DNA of 64,000 bases from Crossaster papposus. Its lineage: Eukaryota > Echinodermata > Asteroidea > Velatida > Solasteridae. The notes under the pieces were generated by a model. The model was not told the DNA's origin and did no database searches. It was given only the letters and a program-made list of their open reading frames with translations. The stretch's first letter is position 1; the number at the start of each line of letters is the position of its first letter. The position numbers and the translations under genes were made by a program. The stretch covers positions 58,367-122,366 of the forward strand of contig JBAIAA010000407.1 of assembly GCA_037893245.1 (NCBI GenBank). Direction: 5' to 3'. This document shows positions 52,101 through 61,094 of the stretch, piece after piece.

Positions 52101-54291
52101 GCTTCTGGGCACCCACAGTGAATATTTGATAGGGTTCAGAAAACAAGTTCACTAATGAATCAAAATCTTACTACTTTCTATGTTGCCGGATGCAGAAAAC
52201 GTTTATGATTTAGAACGAGTGGAAAAAACCCAAAACACCACTGTTATTTTCTTTCGGGGTAGACGCATATGCCTAATTGCCTCGGACTAGTTGCCCCTCT
52301 GAAGGAGAGGGAGTTGGGAGTAGGGGTGGGAGGGGTGGGAGGGGTGGGGTGTGGGGTGGGGGGGGGGGGTGAGAGGGGGGGGGGGGGGGGGGGTGCTTGC
52401 AAAAAAAACACTTGATTTATAAATTTGTTTCTGGCTTCTGGGCACCCAGAGTGAATATTTGGGTTCTGAAAACAAGTTGAGTGTGTGTGAATTACCTCAT
52501 ATGGAGCAGTACAAACGGCAGGTCCTGTACCAGAATCAGCCTGTGGGCCATCATCCCAAATGGAACTGCTTTGTAGACTGTCTGAACCATTCAAGTGCGG
52601 ATTCAAGAAAATCGGATGGGCCACCTGGCATAGAAATCAAATCAAAATCACATTTAATTTTAAACAAATAACAATTTCTTTGGGGAGGGGTGGGAGGGCG
52701 AGGGGAGGGGTGGGTGTGTGGGAAAGGGGTGGGTGTGTGTGGGGGGGGGGGGGGGGGGGGGGGAGGGGGGGGGGGGGGGGGGGGATGGTGCTTGCCAAAA
52801 ACACTTTATTTACAAATTTGTTTCTGGCTTCTGGGCACCCACAGTGAATATTTGATAGGGTTCAGAAAACAAGTTCACTAATGAATCAAAATCTTACTAC
52901 TTTCTATGTTGCCGGATGCAGAAAACGTTTATGATTTAGAACGAGTGGAAAAAAACCAAAACACCACTGTTATTTTCTTTCGGGGTAGACGCATATGCCT
53001 AATTGCCTCGGACTAGTTGTCCCTCTGAAGGAGAGGGAGTTGGGAGTAGGGGTGGGAGGGGTGGGGTGTGGGGTGGGGGGGGGGGGGGTGAAAGGGGGGG
53101 GGGGTGCTTGCAAAAAAACCACTTGATTTATAAATTTGTTTATGGCTTCTGGGCACCCAGAGTGAATATTTGGGTTCTGAAAACAAGTTGAGTGTGTGTG
53201 AATTACCTCATATGGAGCAGTACAAACGGCAGGTCCTGTACCAGAATCAGCCTGTGGGCCATCATCCCAAATAGAACTGCTTTGTAGACTGTCTGAACCA
53301 TTTAAGTGCGGATTCAAGAAACTCGGATGGGCCACCTGGCATAGAAATCAAATCAAAATCACATTTAATTTTAAACAAATAACAATTTCTTTGTGTTATC
53401 TATAAAATATACTATCTATTTTAACACCATCACAAGCAACAACATTCGCCCTTGATGTGCAACTTAACTGACGACATACCGGTATTTATCCTCTTCATAA
53501 AAAGATATGTAATTCAAATGAGAATTTGTGTCATGTGCATTCATTATATGACTTCTAAGACTTCTAAGGCACTTAGGGAGACACTAAAATGTCTCCCTAA
53601 GTGCCACTGTCTCCTTATTACCTAAAAAAATAAGCTAGTTTGTCTCCCCAAGTGCCTATTTGGAAGAATTACGCATTTCATTGGTATTCTTCCTAACCTG
53701 TCTGTTTTTAATTAATGCATTCTATGGTAATTTTCTCACCTGGTGCTCAAATAGGCAGCGTGTCACACCATCAGTGTATCGGACGCAGTACTTTCCTGAT
53801 AAGAAAGCCACAAATTCAACTAATTAAACTTTAAAGGGATTACATGCAATTGGGAGTGGAATGTTGAAAAGTATTTGTTGTTTACAGATCATATATATTT
53901 TTGGTTCTGAAAGGGGGGGGGGAGGAATCAAGTTTAGGAAAAATGGCATTGTTTATTTACATGTGGTACATGTCATGGGGGGATGTAAGAGGGTATACAG
54001 CTGTCTTAATTTATGTGTAACAAATGGGATTCTACATTATGGAATACATTTCTTACCTACGGAACCCACAACCCTAATGTGGGTTCACGTTAACGTGAAC
54101 CCACAAATTACGAGGGCATTCCATTTGTTTTCGTCATATGTCCTTTTAGAGGCTACGCACTTACCTTTGGTGAAGGAGATTATTACGGCAGGATACCATG
54201 ATGAATCTGGAGGCCACAGTGCGATTACGTTCTCCCCTTCATGATGCTGGTGATTTGTCAAGGTTCCACCAAGACGACTACTTCGTTTCAT
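48896..54291 (-). CDS. Tudor-like/zinc-finger/tyrosine-recombinase-like/Myb-like protein, split gene with an in-frame TAG
   Basis: Assembled from GT-AG sites whose phases agree throughout: 54165-54291, 53740-53795, 49995-51903, 49550-49618 and 48896-49149 give 805 codons including the stop. Two extra copies of a 129-nt phase-0 exon (53207-53335, 52496-52624) could add 43 residues each. Order: Tudor-like barrel (residues ~18-60), acidic/Ser-rich linker, C2H2-like finger (~143-161), C2HC-like finger (~224-241), helical core-binding-like region, then a tyrosine-recombinase-like core with Arg ~503 in NRRRQGEV, Arg ~623 in TKLRKHVAT, His ~649 in MGHD and Tyr ~658 in HREYY. This spacing fits the Arg-Arg-His-Tyr set, with the usual first His of HxxR replaced by Thr. 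A Myb/SANT-like C-terminus follows. One TAG at 50392-50394 (codon ~565) interrupts the core. The product would be expected to bind and perhaps rearrange DNA; function is inferred from family features. Confidence 0.8.
49279..49520. mobile_element. MITE-like inverted-repeat element in the last intron, 242 bp
   Basis: Left end TTAACCAGTTTGGGCCGGGA and right end ATCCGGCGCGAACTGGTTAA are imperfect inverted repeats (about 17 of 20 positions plus one gap). If the outer TTAA on each side is the target duplication this would fit a piggyBac-type non-autonomous element; otherwise TTAA belongs to the inverted repeat. No coding capacity. It lies wholly inside the intron between 49149 and 49550. Confidence 0.6.
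49550..49618 (-). other. Small acidic exon (23 codons)
   Basis: The acceptor GTGACTTGCAG and donor ACAGTAAGT bound 69 nt that enter in phase 1 and leave in phase 1. The peptide is Asp/Ser-rich (EGFTSDEDSDNSSDNS and on), a flexible acidic linker between the recombinase-like core and the Myb-like domain. Confidence 0.75.
49995..51903 (-). other. Main exon: zinc fingers and recombinase-like core
   Basis: 1909 nt from the acceptor TATGCCAG to the donor GGTGGTAAGG, open apart from the TAG at 50392-50394; codons on both sides share one frame. The first 43 codons match the two extra exon copies upstream. In those copies the sequence after the last codon (PYE) is a GT donor, whereas here coding continues directly as ASSAESQRSS. 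Catalytic Arg-1 lies before the TAG; Arg-2, His and Tyr lie after it, so stopping at the TAG would leave an inactive fragment. Confidence 0.85.
52496..52624 (-). other. Second copy of the 129-nt phase-0 exon
   Basis: Acceptor TATGCCAG before 52624, donor GAGGTAATTC at 52495. It encodes 43 residues almost identical to residues 62-104 of the main model, with one visible change (HPIFLNP instead of HPSFLNP). Both splice sites look usable and the exon length is a multiple of three, so inclusion would keep the frame. Confidence 0.75.
53207..53335 (-). other. Third, outermost copy of the 129-nt phase-0 exon
   Basis: Same acceptor and donor as the 52496-52624 copy. The sequence upstream of its acceptor diverges soon after AACAATTTCTTTG and lacks the G tract, so this copy marks the outer end of the tandem duplication and may be the original exon position. 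Confidence 0.75.
53568..53605. repeat. Perfect 16-bp hairpin in the second intron
   Basis: GGCACTTAGGGAGACA (53568-53583), a 6-nt loop CTAAAA, then the exact reverse complement (53590-53605). A related arm TGTCTCCCCAAGTGCC follows near 53641. It may be the remnant of a short inverted-repeat element; the stem is short for a typical microRNA precursor. Confidence 0.85.
53740..53795 (-). other. Second exon: end of the Tudor-like domain
   Basis: The acceptor TTTCTTATCAG and donor CAGGTGAGAA bound 56 nt. It takes the single G left by the first exon to form GGA and then encodes KYCVRYTDGVTRCLFEHQ. The pattern, a basic/aromatic strand followed by an acidic turn, continues the barrel begun in the first exon. 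It ends in phase 0, matching the 129-nt exon. Confidence 0.8.
54062..54105. repeat. 28-bp perfect palindrome with an extra arm in the first intron
   Basis: Positions 54078-54105 form an uninterrupted palindrome: the left half is TGTGGGTTCACGTT and the right half its exact reverse complement, centred on GTTAAC. GAACCCACA at 54062-54070 pairs equally well with the left arm (54078-54086), so two alternative hairpins are possible. The palindrome contains inverted GGTTCA/TGAACC half-sites, which could also serve as a protein-binding site. Confidence 0.9.
54165..54291 (-). other. First coding exon: start of the Tudor-like domain
   Basis: The ATG at 54291 sits in ACAAACATGA; the donor CAAAGGTAAGT follows at 54164. 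The 42 codons include HHEGENVIALWPPDSSWYPA and then VIISFTK, a pattern typical of Tudor-type barrels that bind methylated or modified tails. The frame stays open further upstream without conserved content, so the ATG at 54291 is preferred. Confidence 0.75.
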
Positions 54292-55095
54292 GTTTGTTAT
54301 GGTAGTTCTGTCAGCCACACCTAGACTACACAACAATACAACAACAATATACCATTCAACTGATAATAAGCCACTTTGGAGTTCCGACTGCGCATGTGCA
54401 CAACAAGATTCAACAATTTTTCTCAAGGAGGTCAAGTGATACAAACACGGCAGACAAATGCACACAAGGCTATGGGGGACGTGGTAACCAAATCCGCATT
54501 TTTTACATTTTCTTGTGAAATCGAAAAAAATAAATAATATTTGTTCGAACAAAAGTTTGGCCACACAAAGCGGCTGAAAACACCAAAACGTAAACAAAAA
54601 TATGTTACTTAGTAACTTTAAAACACGACGATCTCTTGAAATTTGCTGGTACCCCGCTATGCTTTTGCACGCAATCGATGAAATGTTTATATCGAAAGAA
54701 AAATCGTCAAGGGAAAATGTGCGCATGTGCAGTTGGAATACCAAATTGGCTTATACAATTAAATATTAATAATTGTGGCTACTTATTTGTTTTATTATTT
54801 ATACAATAACTACAATTAACTATTTCTTGTTCGCACGGTGCTCAACAACTCATGCTTGCGTTGGCAAAATAAAGCAGTTAAATTTGGTTATAACTTCTAT
54901 ATTATTCTGAAATTAGGCATATTTACTTCCTTTCGTGATGTGATACACTTTCTAAATCGCTCCGTCAACCACCCCGGTTTTTCATAGAAATCACCGTCTT
55001 CCATCCTGTCTTGCGACTCAGTCTGTATGTCTGTGGTCTTCTGATAGATTGTTGAATCCACCGAAATTCTCATTTTATCAGTATTGCCACTCAAT
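54292..55095. other. Intergenic: 5' flank of the recombinase-like gene and LINE leader
   Basis: About 800 bp without a supported gene. It separates a minus-strand gene start from a plus-strand LINE, so it should contain the gene's promoter and the LINE 5' untranslated region. No TATA box is obvious for the minus-strand gene, and the LINE 5' boundary could not be located. Confidence 0.5.
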
Positions 55096-55896
55096 ATGCC
55101 ACCAAGAAGGGACAAAAATTTGGCCTCAGATGTAGCTTCGTGCTTGGTTCCCGCGGGTGAGATACCATGCACTAGCCAATCTACAGTCACCAACGAAAGT
55201 GGTACTCTGCGTGATGACATCGCCGCCATGTTGAGTGTCTTAAAATCCGATCTCAATACCAAACTGGATCGGGTTATTCTCAACCAACAAAAGCTCCTGG
55301 ACAGACTGGCCACAGTGGAAAGTAAGCAGACGGAGATGGAAACGGCTTTGACCTTTACCAATGGATCAGTCGACCAGCTTCAGAAGGAAGTAGTCAGAAC
55401 AACAGGTACTGTTAATAAAATGGCTCCTTTACTTGACCAATCGTCCAAACGACTTGATGATGTGGAAAATAACATTGTACAGCTAGAAAGATACTCTAGA
55501 AACTTCAACTTGAGGTTCTGTGGTGTTCCCGAGAAGGAGAATTCTACCGAATCACCAGCAGATGTCCTAGAGTCAGTCAGGCAGATTCTCAGTGACCATT
55601 TTCATCAACCTGATGTGATGATTGAGAACGCCCATCGAGTTGGGAAACGCAGTTCAACGAAGCCTCGCCATGTTCTGGTTAAGTTTCTATGCCGCCCTGA
55701 GAAGCAAGCCATATTGTATGCTGCGAGGAAGGCTCTTCATAATACCCAGATCTACCTGATGCAAGATCTACCTCTCGTGGATCTTAAGAAGAAGCATGCT
55801 CTCAAGGAGGTGATGAAGAAGGCTTACGACAATCACAAGAAACCTGTCTTCAGAAATGGCAAGCTCTTCATTGACGGGAAAGAATACAGCGGTTGA
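55096..55896 (+). CDS. LINE ORF1 protein
   Basis: Nucleic-acid-binding chaperone partner of the LINE replicase. I chose the ATG at 55096, giving about 266 residues. A Ser/Thr-rich head is followed by a long heptad region (about residues 40-140: VLKSDLNTKLDRVILNQQKL, LDDVENNIVQLERYSR) that should form a coiled coil. An RRM-like/L1-type ORF1 core follows with NLRFCGVPE and IENAHRVG, then a basic C-terminus. The reading frame is intact. It lies 241 nt before the ORF2 start in a pyrimidine-rich spacer. The organization matches ORF1 of CR1/L2- and L1-like elements. Confidence 0.88.
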   Translation: MPPRRDKNLASDVASCLVPAGEIPCTSQSTVTNESGTLRDDIAAMLSVLKSDLNTKLDRVILNQQKLLDRLATVESKQTEMETALTFTNGSVDQLQKEVVRTTGTVNKMAPLLDQSSKRLDDVENNIVQLERYSRNFNLRFCGVPEKENSTESPADVLESVRQILSDHFHQPDVMIENAHRVGKRSSTKPRHVLVKFLCRPEKQAILYAARKALHNTQIYLMQDLPLVDLKKKHALKEVMKKAYDNHKKPVFRNGKLFIDGKEYSG

Positions 55897-56137
55897 AAAT
55901 GCAAGCTTACCCATGCCAAAGACTGTACTTATAAATACCGGCTGTGTGTTTGACGGTAGTGTAACATCAATTTTCTCATGTATTACCCACTTCAGTATCA
56001 GTATTTCATCCGTAATTTTGTCCTCGTTTGTTTGCTCGTTTTGTCTGTCCGTCCTTTGTTCTCCATTTGTATCTCTCGTTGTGTTCCATTCCAGTGGTTA
56101 ATCTTCCCTATAGCGTGTATTGTATTACTTATTTCCC

Positions 56138-59100
56138 ATGTGTTCGTTATGTAATCAGGTAACAAATACTGGGCAGTCGCTATGTCAGGATTGCATTGCT
56201 CACGCTCTCCCCTTTAATCACCTTGATCAGGAAGACTTTCATCTGGCTCTTTTTGAATTTCAAACCAATGCCAACATTAATGTGGACAGCTTACATCAAC
56301 TCGTTTTTAACCCTTTTGTCTTCAATGAAAATGTTGCGGGTTCATCCGATCTTGACCCAGATAACAATTTTTTCAATGATCGTAGTCATCATACTTCATA
56401 CGATTACTTACTGAGTGATCAATTTAATAATCATTTCGGTGATGTGAACTGTCTCCAGAATTTTTCATGTTTTCATCTGAACTGTAGAAGTTTACAAAAA
56501 CAATTTGACTGTATTTCCGAGTACATCGAACTCCTTCAACATCAGTTCAGTGTCATTGGTTTCTGTGAAACTTGGCTGACGCATGATAGCCCTATTGATC
56601 TTTTAAATCTTCCTGGTTATAGTTTTGTTCCCAATAATAGACAGGGTAGATCCGGTGGGGGTGTGGCAATGTATATTCATAATTCTTTTTCCTTTGTTCT
56701 TCGAAACGATTTGACTCTCCAAACTATCCATTGTGAGTCCCTTTTTATTGAAATTCCACAACTTCACAGTAAAAACCTGGTGGTGGGTATTGTTTATAAA
56801 CCACCAGACTTCAATACTAATGACTTTGTTGATTTATTTGATAGTCTACTTGCTAATCTTAATATGGAAAATAAGCATGTTTTTATCATGGGAGATTTCA
56901 ATGTTGATTTATTGAAGCATAATATTCACAATCCTACTTCTCGTTTTGTTGACAGTCTGTTTAGCAATTCTTTTTTGCCTCTCATTCACAAACCAACCCG
57001 CATCACTGCCACCACTGCTACTTTGATTGATAATATTCTTACGAACTGTAGTGATCTGCCATCTAAATCTGGTACATTGTACTGTGATGTTTCCGATCAT
57101 TTGCCAATTTTTCAGATCACTTCACTACGTGGATTATCACATAGAAATGATACCAGAAGCTCGCATTCTTCTAGGTGTATTAATTCCAGCACCATTTATG
57201 AATTTCACTGTGGTTTGCAGGATGTTAACTGGAATACATTATTTTTGTGTGACAATCCTAATAATGCTTTTGATGATTTTTCAGCGAAGTTCTCAAGTTT
57301 GTATGATAAATGTTTTCCTGTCCGCCGGGCCGGTAAAAATATTCATAAAAATCTTAAGCCTTGGATGACGAGTGGTATCCTTAATTCTGTTTACTTTAAA
57401 AATAAGCTGTATAAGAAGTATCTTAATACACCTAACGATGTTAACAGAACTAATTATAAACGTTTCCGTAATAGACTAAATGCTCTGATTAAAGTTGCTA
57501 AAGTTAATTACTATGCGGACTTGTTTTCTAATGCCAAGTCTAATATTAAAGGCACCTGGAACATAATTAACTCTGTCTTGAAGAAAACGTCAAAAAAGAG
57601 TTGTCATAATAAATTCAATTACAATGGTAAATTAATTGATGATTGCGGTGAAATAGCAAATGCCTTTAATGATTATTTTACACAGATTGGACCATCCCTG
57701 GACCGAAAAATCCCTCCAGCGCATTCTGACTTTAAGCAGTTTCTTGGTCACCCTAATATAAACTCGATTTTCCTTGATCCTACATCTTCCTTGGAAATCT
57801 GTAAAATAACTGGGTCCTTTAAAAATACTGCTGCAGGTTTAGACGATATCAGTCCAAGGGTGGTCAAATCTGTGATTAGATGTATTAGTGAGCCTCTATG
57901 TCATATTTTTAACTTGTCTTTAACTACTGGCATTTTTCCGCAGCGGTTAAAGTTTGCTAGAGTTACTCCTATTTTTAAAAATGGAGATCAGAGTGACATT
58001 GGAAATTATAGACCTATTTCTGTTTTATCTTGTTTTTCTAAATTGCTTGAAAAACTTGTTTATACCAGGACCGTGAAATTTCTGGATAGTTTTAAGTTAC
58101 TTTATGAAGGTCAGTATGGGTTTGATTGATCTCACCAACAAAATCATTAATGGCTTTGAAGATAACGTGTATACTATGGGTATTTTTTTAGACTTGTCTA
58201 AGGCCTTCGACACAATTAACCACTCTATTTTATTGAATAAGTTAGAAAATTATGGTATTCGCGGTGTGGCCCTCGACTGGTTCTCTAGTTATTTAACAAA
58301 TCGTTATCAGTGCACTAAATATTTGAGTTCAACATCTGGTCTTTCTAAAATTACTTGTGGCGTTCCCCAGGGTTCTTTACTAGGTCCACTTCTTTTTATA
58401 ATTTATATTAATGATATTTGCAATTCATCTAATATGTTTTCTTTTATACTTTATGCGGACGATACAAATGTACTGTGCTCTAACAGGGACTTGTCTGCAT
58501 TATTTCATGATGCCAATATCCATCTTTCATTTGTATGTGATTGGTTCGTGGCCAATAGGTTGTCTATCAATTATAAGAAATGCAATTTTATCATTTTCTG
58601 TAACAGAAATAAAAATTGTGTCCATAATTCAACTATTACTATTTTGAATGAACCAATCGTCCAGGTAGACTGTACTACTTTTCTTGGAGTTCTAATTGAC
58701 AGCCAACTGACATGGAAACAACACATTAATGGAATCTGTAACAAACTTGCCAAATCAATTGGTATTATTACTCGGTTGAAATGTTTTTTTCCTGATACTA
58801 TACTACGTATGCTGTATTGTTCATTGATATTACCTTATCTTTCTTATTGTAATGTTGTGTGGGCAAATGGCTATCCAAGTAATTTATATAAATTAGTTAC
58901 TTTACAGAAGAAGGCACTTGTCGTGTCGTTTCCAAAAGTCACTATAGGGCTCATACCAGTTTATTGTTTAAAAAATACAACCTGCTCCGTGTCAATGAAA
59001 TTAACCTGTATCAGCAAAATGTTTTTGTTTACAAGCATTCCAAAAAACAACTTCCTGCACATTTTAATAATATTTTTCTCATTAATCATAATTTACACAA

Positions 59101-59278
59101 TTATAATACCAGGTCCTCTTCTCTTTTGCATTTCCCTAAGTTTAGAACCTCAACATTTAAACATAGTATTTGCTACTCTGGACCTCTCAACTGGAATAAA
59201 TTGCCTACTAGCCTACGAAACTGCTGTAATTTAAATATTTTCCAACGTAATTTGAAATGTTATCTGCTTCAAAACTAA
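56138..59278 (+). pseudogene. LINE ORF2: endonuclease and reverse transcriptase, broken twice
   Basis: Replicase of the LINE. The first ATG in the frame is at 56138, giving an N-terminal CxxC...CxxC motif (MCSLCNQV, CQDC). An AP-type endonuclease follows, with NCRSL, CETWLTH, MGDFNVD and SDHLPIF. The reverse transcriptase begins near AAGLDDISPRVVK; YRPISVLS, DLSKAFDTINH, GVPQGSLLGP and the active site YADD (58452-58463) are present. Break 1 near 58112-58125: the stretch that normally lies between QYGF and the next helix is missing and the frame shifts, leaving a stop at 58129. Break 2 near 58915: a single-base-type shift in the thumb region; the correct C-terminal frame then runs to 59278. 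The element cannot make active ORF2 protein. Confidence 0.9.
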
Positions 59279-59554
59279 GACTGTTCTGTTGTTTCTTTTT
59301 TAAGTTTTGTATAGCAAACGTACTTTTACTTATCATTATTTTATGTTAGATTAATCATTGGAACCTGTCCTCTCGTGTCTTTGCGTCTGTCTGTCTGCTT
59401 GTAGTATTCTGTGTTTGTATTGTAGGCTCGCCTACCTCAAGCTAACGCTTTTTTGGTCTGAGCCCCCATTTCCTAATGCTATATTGTTTTCATGTATAAT
59501 GTATATTGTGAAATGGAAATGGTAATAAATGTTCTTGAAATGAAATGAAATGAA

Positions 59555-60800
59555 TACATAGCGAGTAACATGCAAGCTTCCAAATACAATATCTCTACTT
59601 ACCATTTATTCCAGCTCCATGGTACACCTAGCTAGCTGCAAATGACCACGTCTTCGCATAAACTACAATATGCACTTAGGCCAAAACAACGTTATAATAG
59701 TTAAGACATGTCTGAACGAGTATGTTGTCATGTAATGTACACATGTAATTGTACATACATGTTTACATTTACGTCATTTTCACACGCGCAACCAACGGAG
59801 GGCGCTATGCCATTCAGAGTAATCCCGTTTGCGGTTTTTTTGACGGGGAAAAAAATGTGCATACTGCCTCACGTCAGGTCTTATGCGTCAACCGAGGACT
59901 CCTCCCAAACGCTTTGATATTTAACCAACAGTCAAAAACGGCCACGAAAGTGCCATTTTTCACAATATTTCATACCGAGGACGCGCTCGGTTTGCAAGGT
60001 GTCCTCAGTATGTGAGTGTGTACTTACATTAAAGCCCTCCATTTGCGGTATTGACATGTACACGCACCCAGACGGGCCGTACTACACCGACTGACTAAAC
60101 TTTTCAATCATGCTTTTATATAGCGCTGGCTAGCTAAGCCACTGCATTGATTTTGAGTAGAGATAATAAGAATTACGTAACGACGCATCCATTAACCCTT
60201 TCCGAGTCTAACAATATTTCCGACACCAATTTGGACCAATATTCCTCGTGATGACCCACATATTGAAAATGATAAAAATGTGTCTAGGCCGCCAGCATTT
60301 TGTTCCTGTTTAGAGTGTCTCCTATTAATTTCAAAGGCCTTACACACGCTGATCATATAGGTAAATTATATTTTGCGGTTAGGAAGGGGTGGGTGGAGTT
60401 TCTAACGGTCGACACGATAGACCAAAGAGGAGGCACCACGATTTACCATGACTAATTCAAGATAACCGGACGCCTCCAAACGAATGTCTGTTTTTTAACA
60501 GTGACTTTGCAGCGTCAAAAAACAATATAATGTTACTTTCGGTATATTGACTTACGAGAATCCGTGAAATCATGGTTTTATTCAACGGTAAACCATAAGT
60601 CTGTGTTTAAAGTAATAATAATTCTTATCTTACTTTACCAGTAGGGGTTAACCGTTCACGTTTACTCAAGCTTTCCAGCGAATTAAGACACATTGCAACC
60701 ACAAAACCATCTATTGGTCAGACGGCACATTTGAAACTCTCATGACAAGACAAATAAGAAAAAGATTCATACAATCACATTTAAAACCATTTTTTGCCGA
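59555..60800. other. Intergenic, no gene supported
   Basis: AT-rich single-copy-looking sequence between the LINE tail and the Rep-like gene. The open frames near 59708-60015 show no domain pattern. TTAACCCTTTCCGAGTC near 60193 resembles a piggyBac-type terminus but no partner end was found. Confidence 0.5.
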
Positions 60801-60862
60801 CTGTCAACCGTGAAGGGTTGACCGTGACGGTCTACGACGTTGGCAGGGTGCCAACTTGACAG
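60801..60862 (+). repeat. Cluster of nested hairpins upstream of the Rep-like gene
   Basis: Three inverted repeats in 62 bp. GTCAACC (60803-60809) pairs with GGTTGAC (60816-60822). GTTGGCA (60839-60845) pairs with TGCCAAC (60849-60855) around a GGG loop. An outer pair, CTGTCAA (60801-60807) and TTGACAG (60856-60862), can enclose the second arm but competes with the first. Rep proteins often nick at or bind to such structures; a role here is inference. Confidence 0.75.
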
Positions 60863-60874
60863 GTGTACATAATA

Positions 60875-60882
60875 TGACGTCA
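60875..60882 (+). promoter_or_regulatory. CRE palindrome TGACGTCA
   Basis: Perfect CRE/ATF-type site about 108 bp upstream of the TATA box; an E-box CACGTG lies at 60914-60919. Position suggests a proximal promoter of the Rep-like gene. Confidence 0.55.
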
Positions 60883-60989
60883 TTAAGAGTTAAGTAACAT
60901 TTGTCCAACGAGACACGTGTAGTTTTGAATGTACATTGTAGTTGATTGTTCTAGCATGGAGAAAATTTGGTGCTGGGTAATTGCAAGGC

Positions 60990-60997
60990 TATATAAG
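60990..60997 (+). promoter_or_regulatory. TATA box of the Rep-like gene
   Basis: TATATAAG in a GC-rich downstream context (GCCGCCGG), 98 bp before the ATG at 61095. A strong match to the TATA consensus; a transcription start about 25-30 bp downstream would give a short leader. Confidence 0.7.
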
Positions 60998-61094
60998 CCG
61001 CCGGTCGTGTAGTGTCATTGGGGCAATTGCAGAATTGGCATCATCGACATCTATCCGGGCACTTGGTCTACATTTTGGCCGCACTCGAACCACC

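Larger units (their letters stand above)
51783..53335 (-). repeat. Tandem duplication (~721 and 711 bp) carrying exon copies and G-runs
   Basis: Three exon copies end at 51903, 52624 and 53335. Each ~711-bp unit holds one 129-nt exon, two G-rich plus-strand tracts (near 51961-52060, 52317-52392, 52682-52785 and 53039-53104) and two related ~85-bp segments containing TTTGTTTCTGGCTTCTGGGC. The units are almost identical, so the duplication is recent. The G tracts are C-rich on the gene's sense strand and differ in length between copies. Confidence 0.9.
55096..59554 (+). mobile_element. CR1/L2-like LINE retrotransposon
   Basis: Two-ORF non-LTR element ending in a 3' untranslated region and a short TGAAA repeat tail (59536-59554), a style of 3' end known for CR1/L2-group LINEs. 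AATAAA lies at 59524-59529. There is no RNase H domain. The start given is the ORF1 ATG; the true 5' end is somewhere in 54292-55095. The clade is inferred from the tail and domain layout, not from a tree. Confidence 0.85.

Noticed and set aside
51830..52881. Gly-rich and Pro-rich ORFs across the G-runs
   Set aside because: They are translations of homopolymer and simple-repeat tracts inside introns.
54085..54744. 219-residue minus-strand ORF as a separate gene
   Set aside because: Only the last part (from the ATG at 54291 to the donor at 54165) fits the exon model; the upstream stretch has low-complexity, hydrophobic, unconserved-looking content.
59708..60015. Two overlapping short ORFs between the LINE and the Rep-like gene
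   Set aside because: No recognizable motif, no splice or start support, and overlapping frames of similar length.
60192..60210. TTAACCCTTTCCGAGTC as one end of a piggyBac-type element
   Set aside because: No inverted partner with adjacent TTAA was found within about 1 kb.
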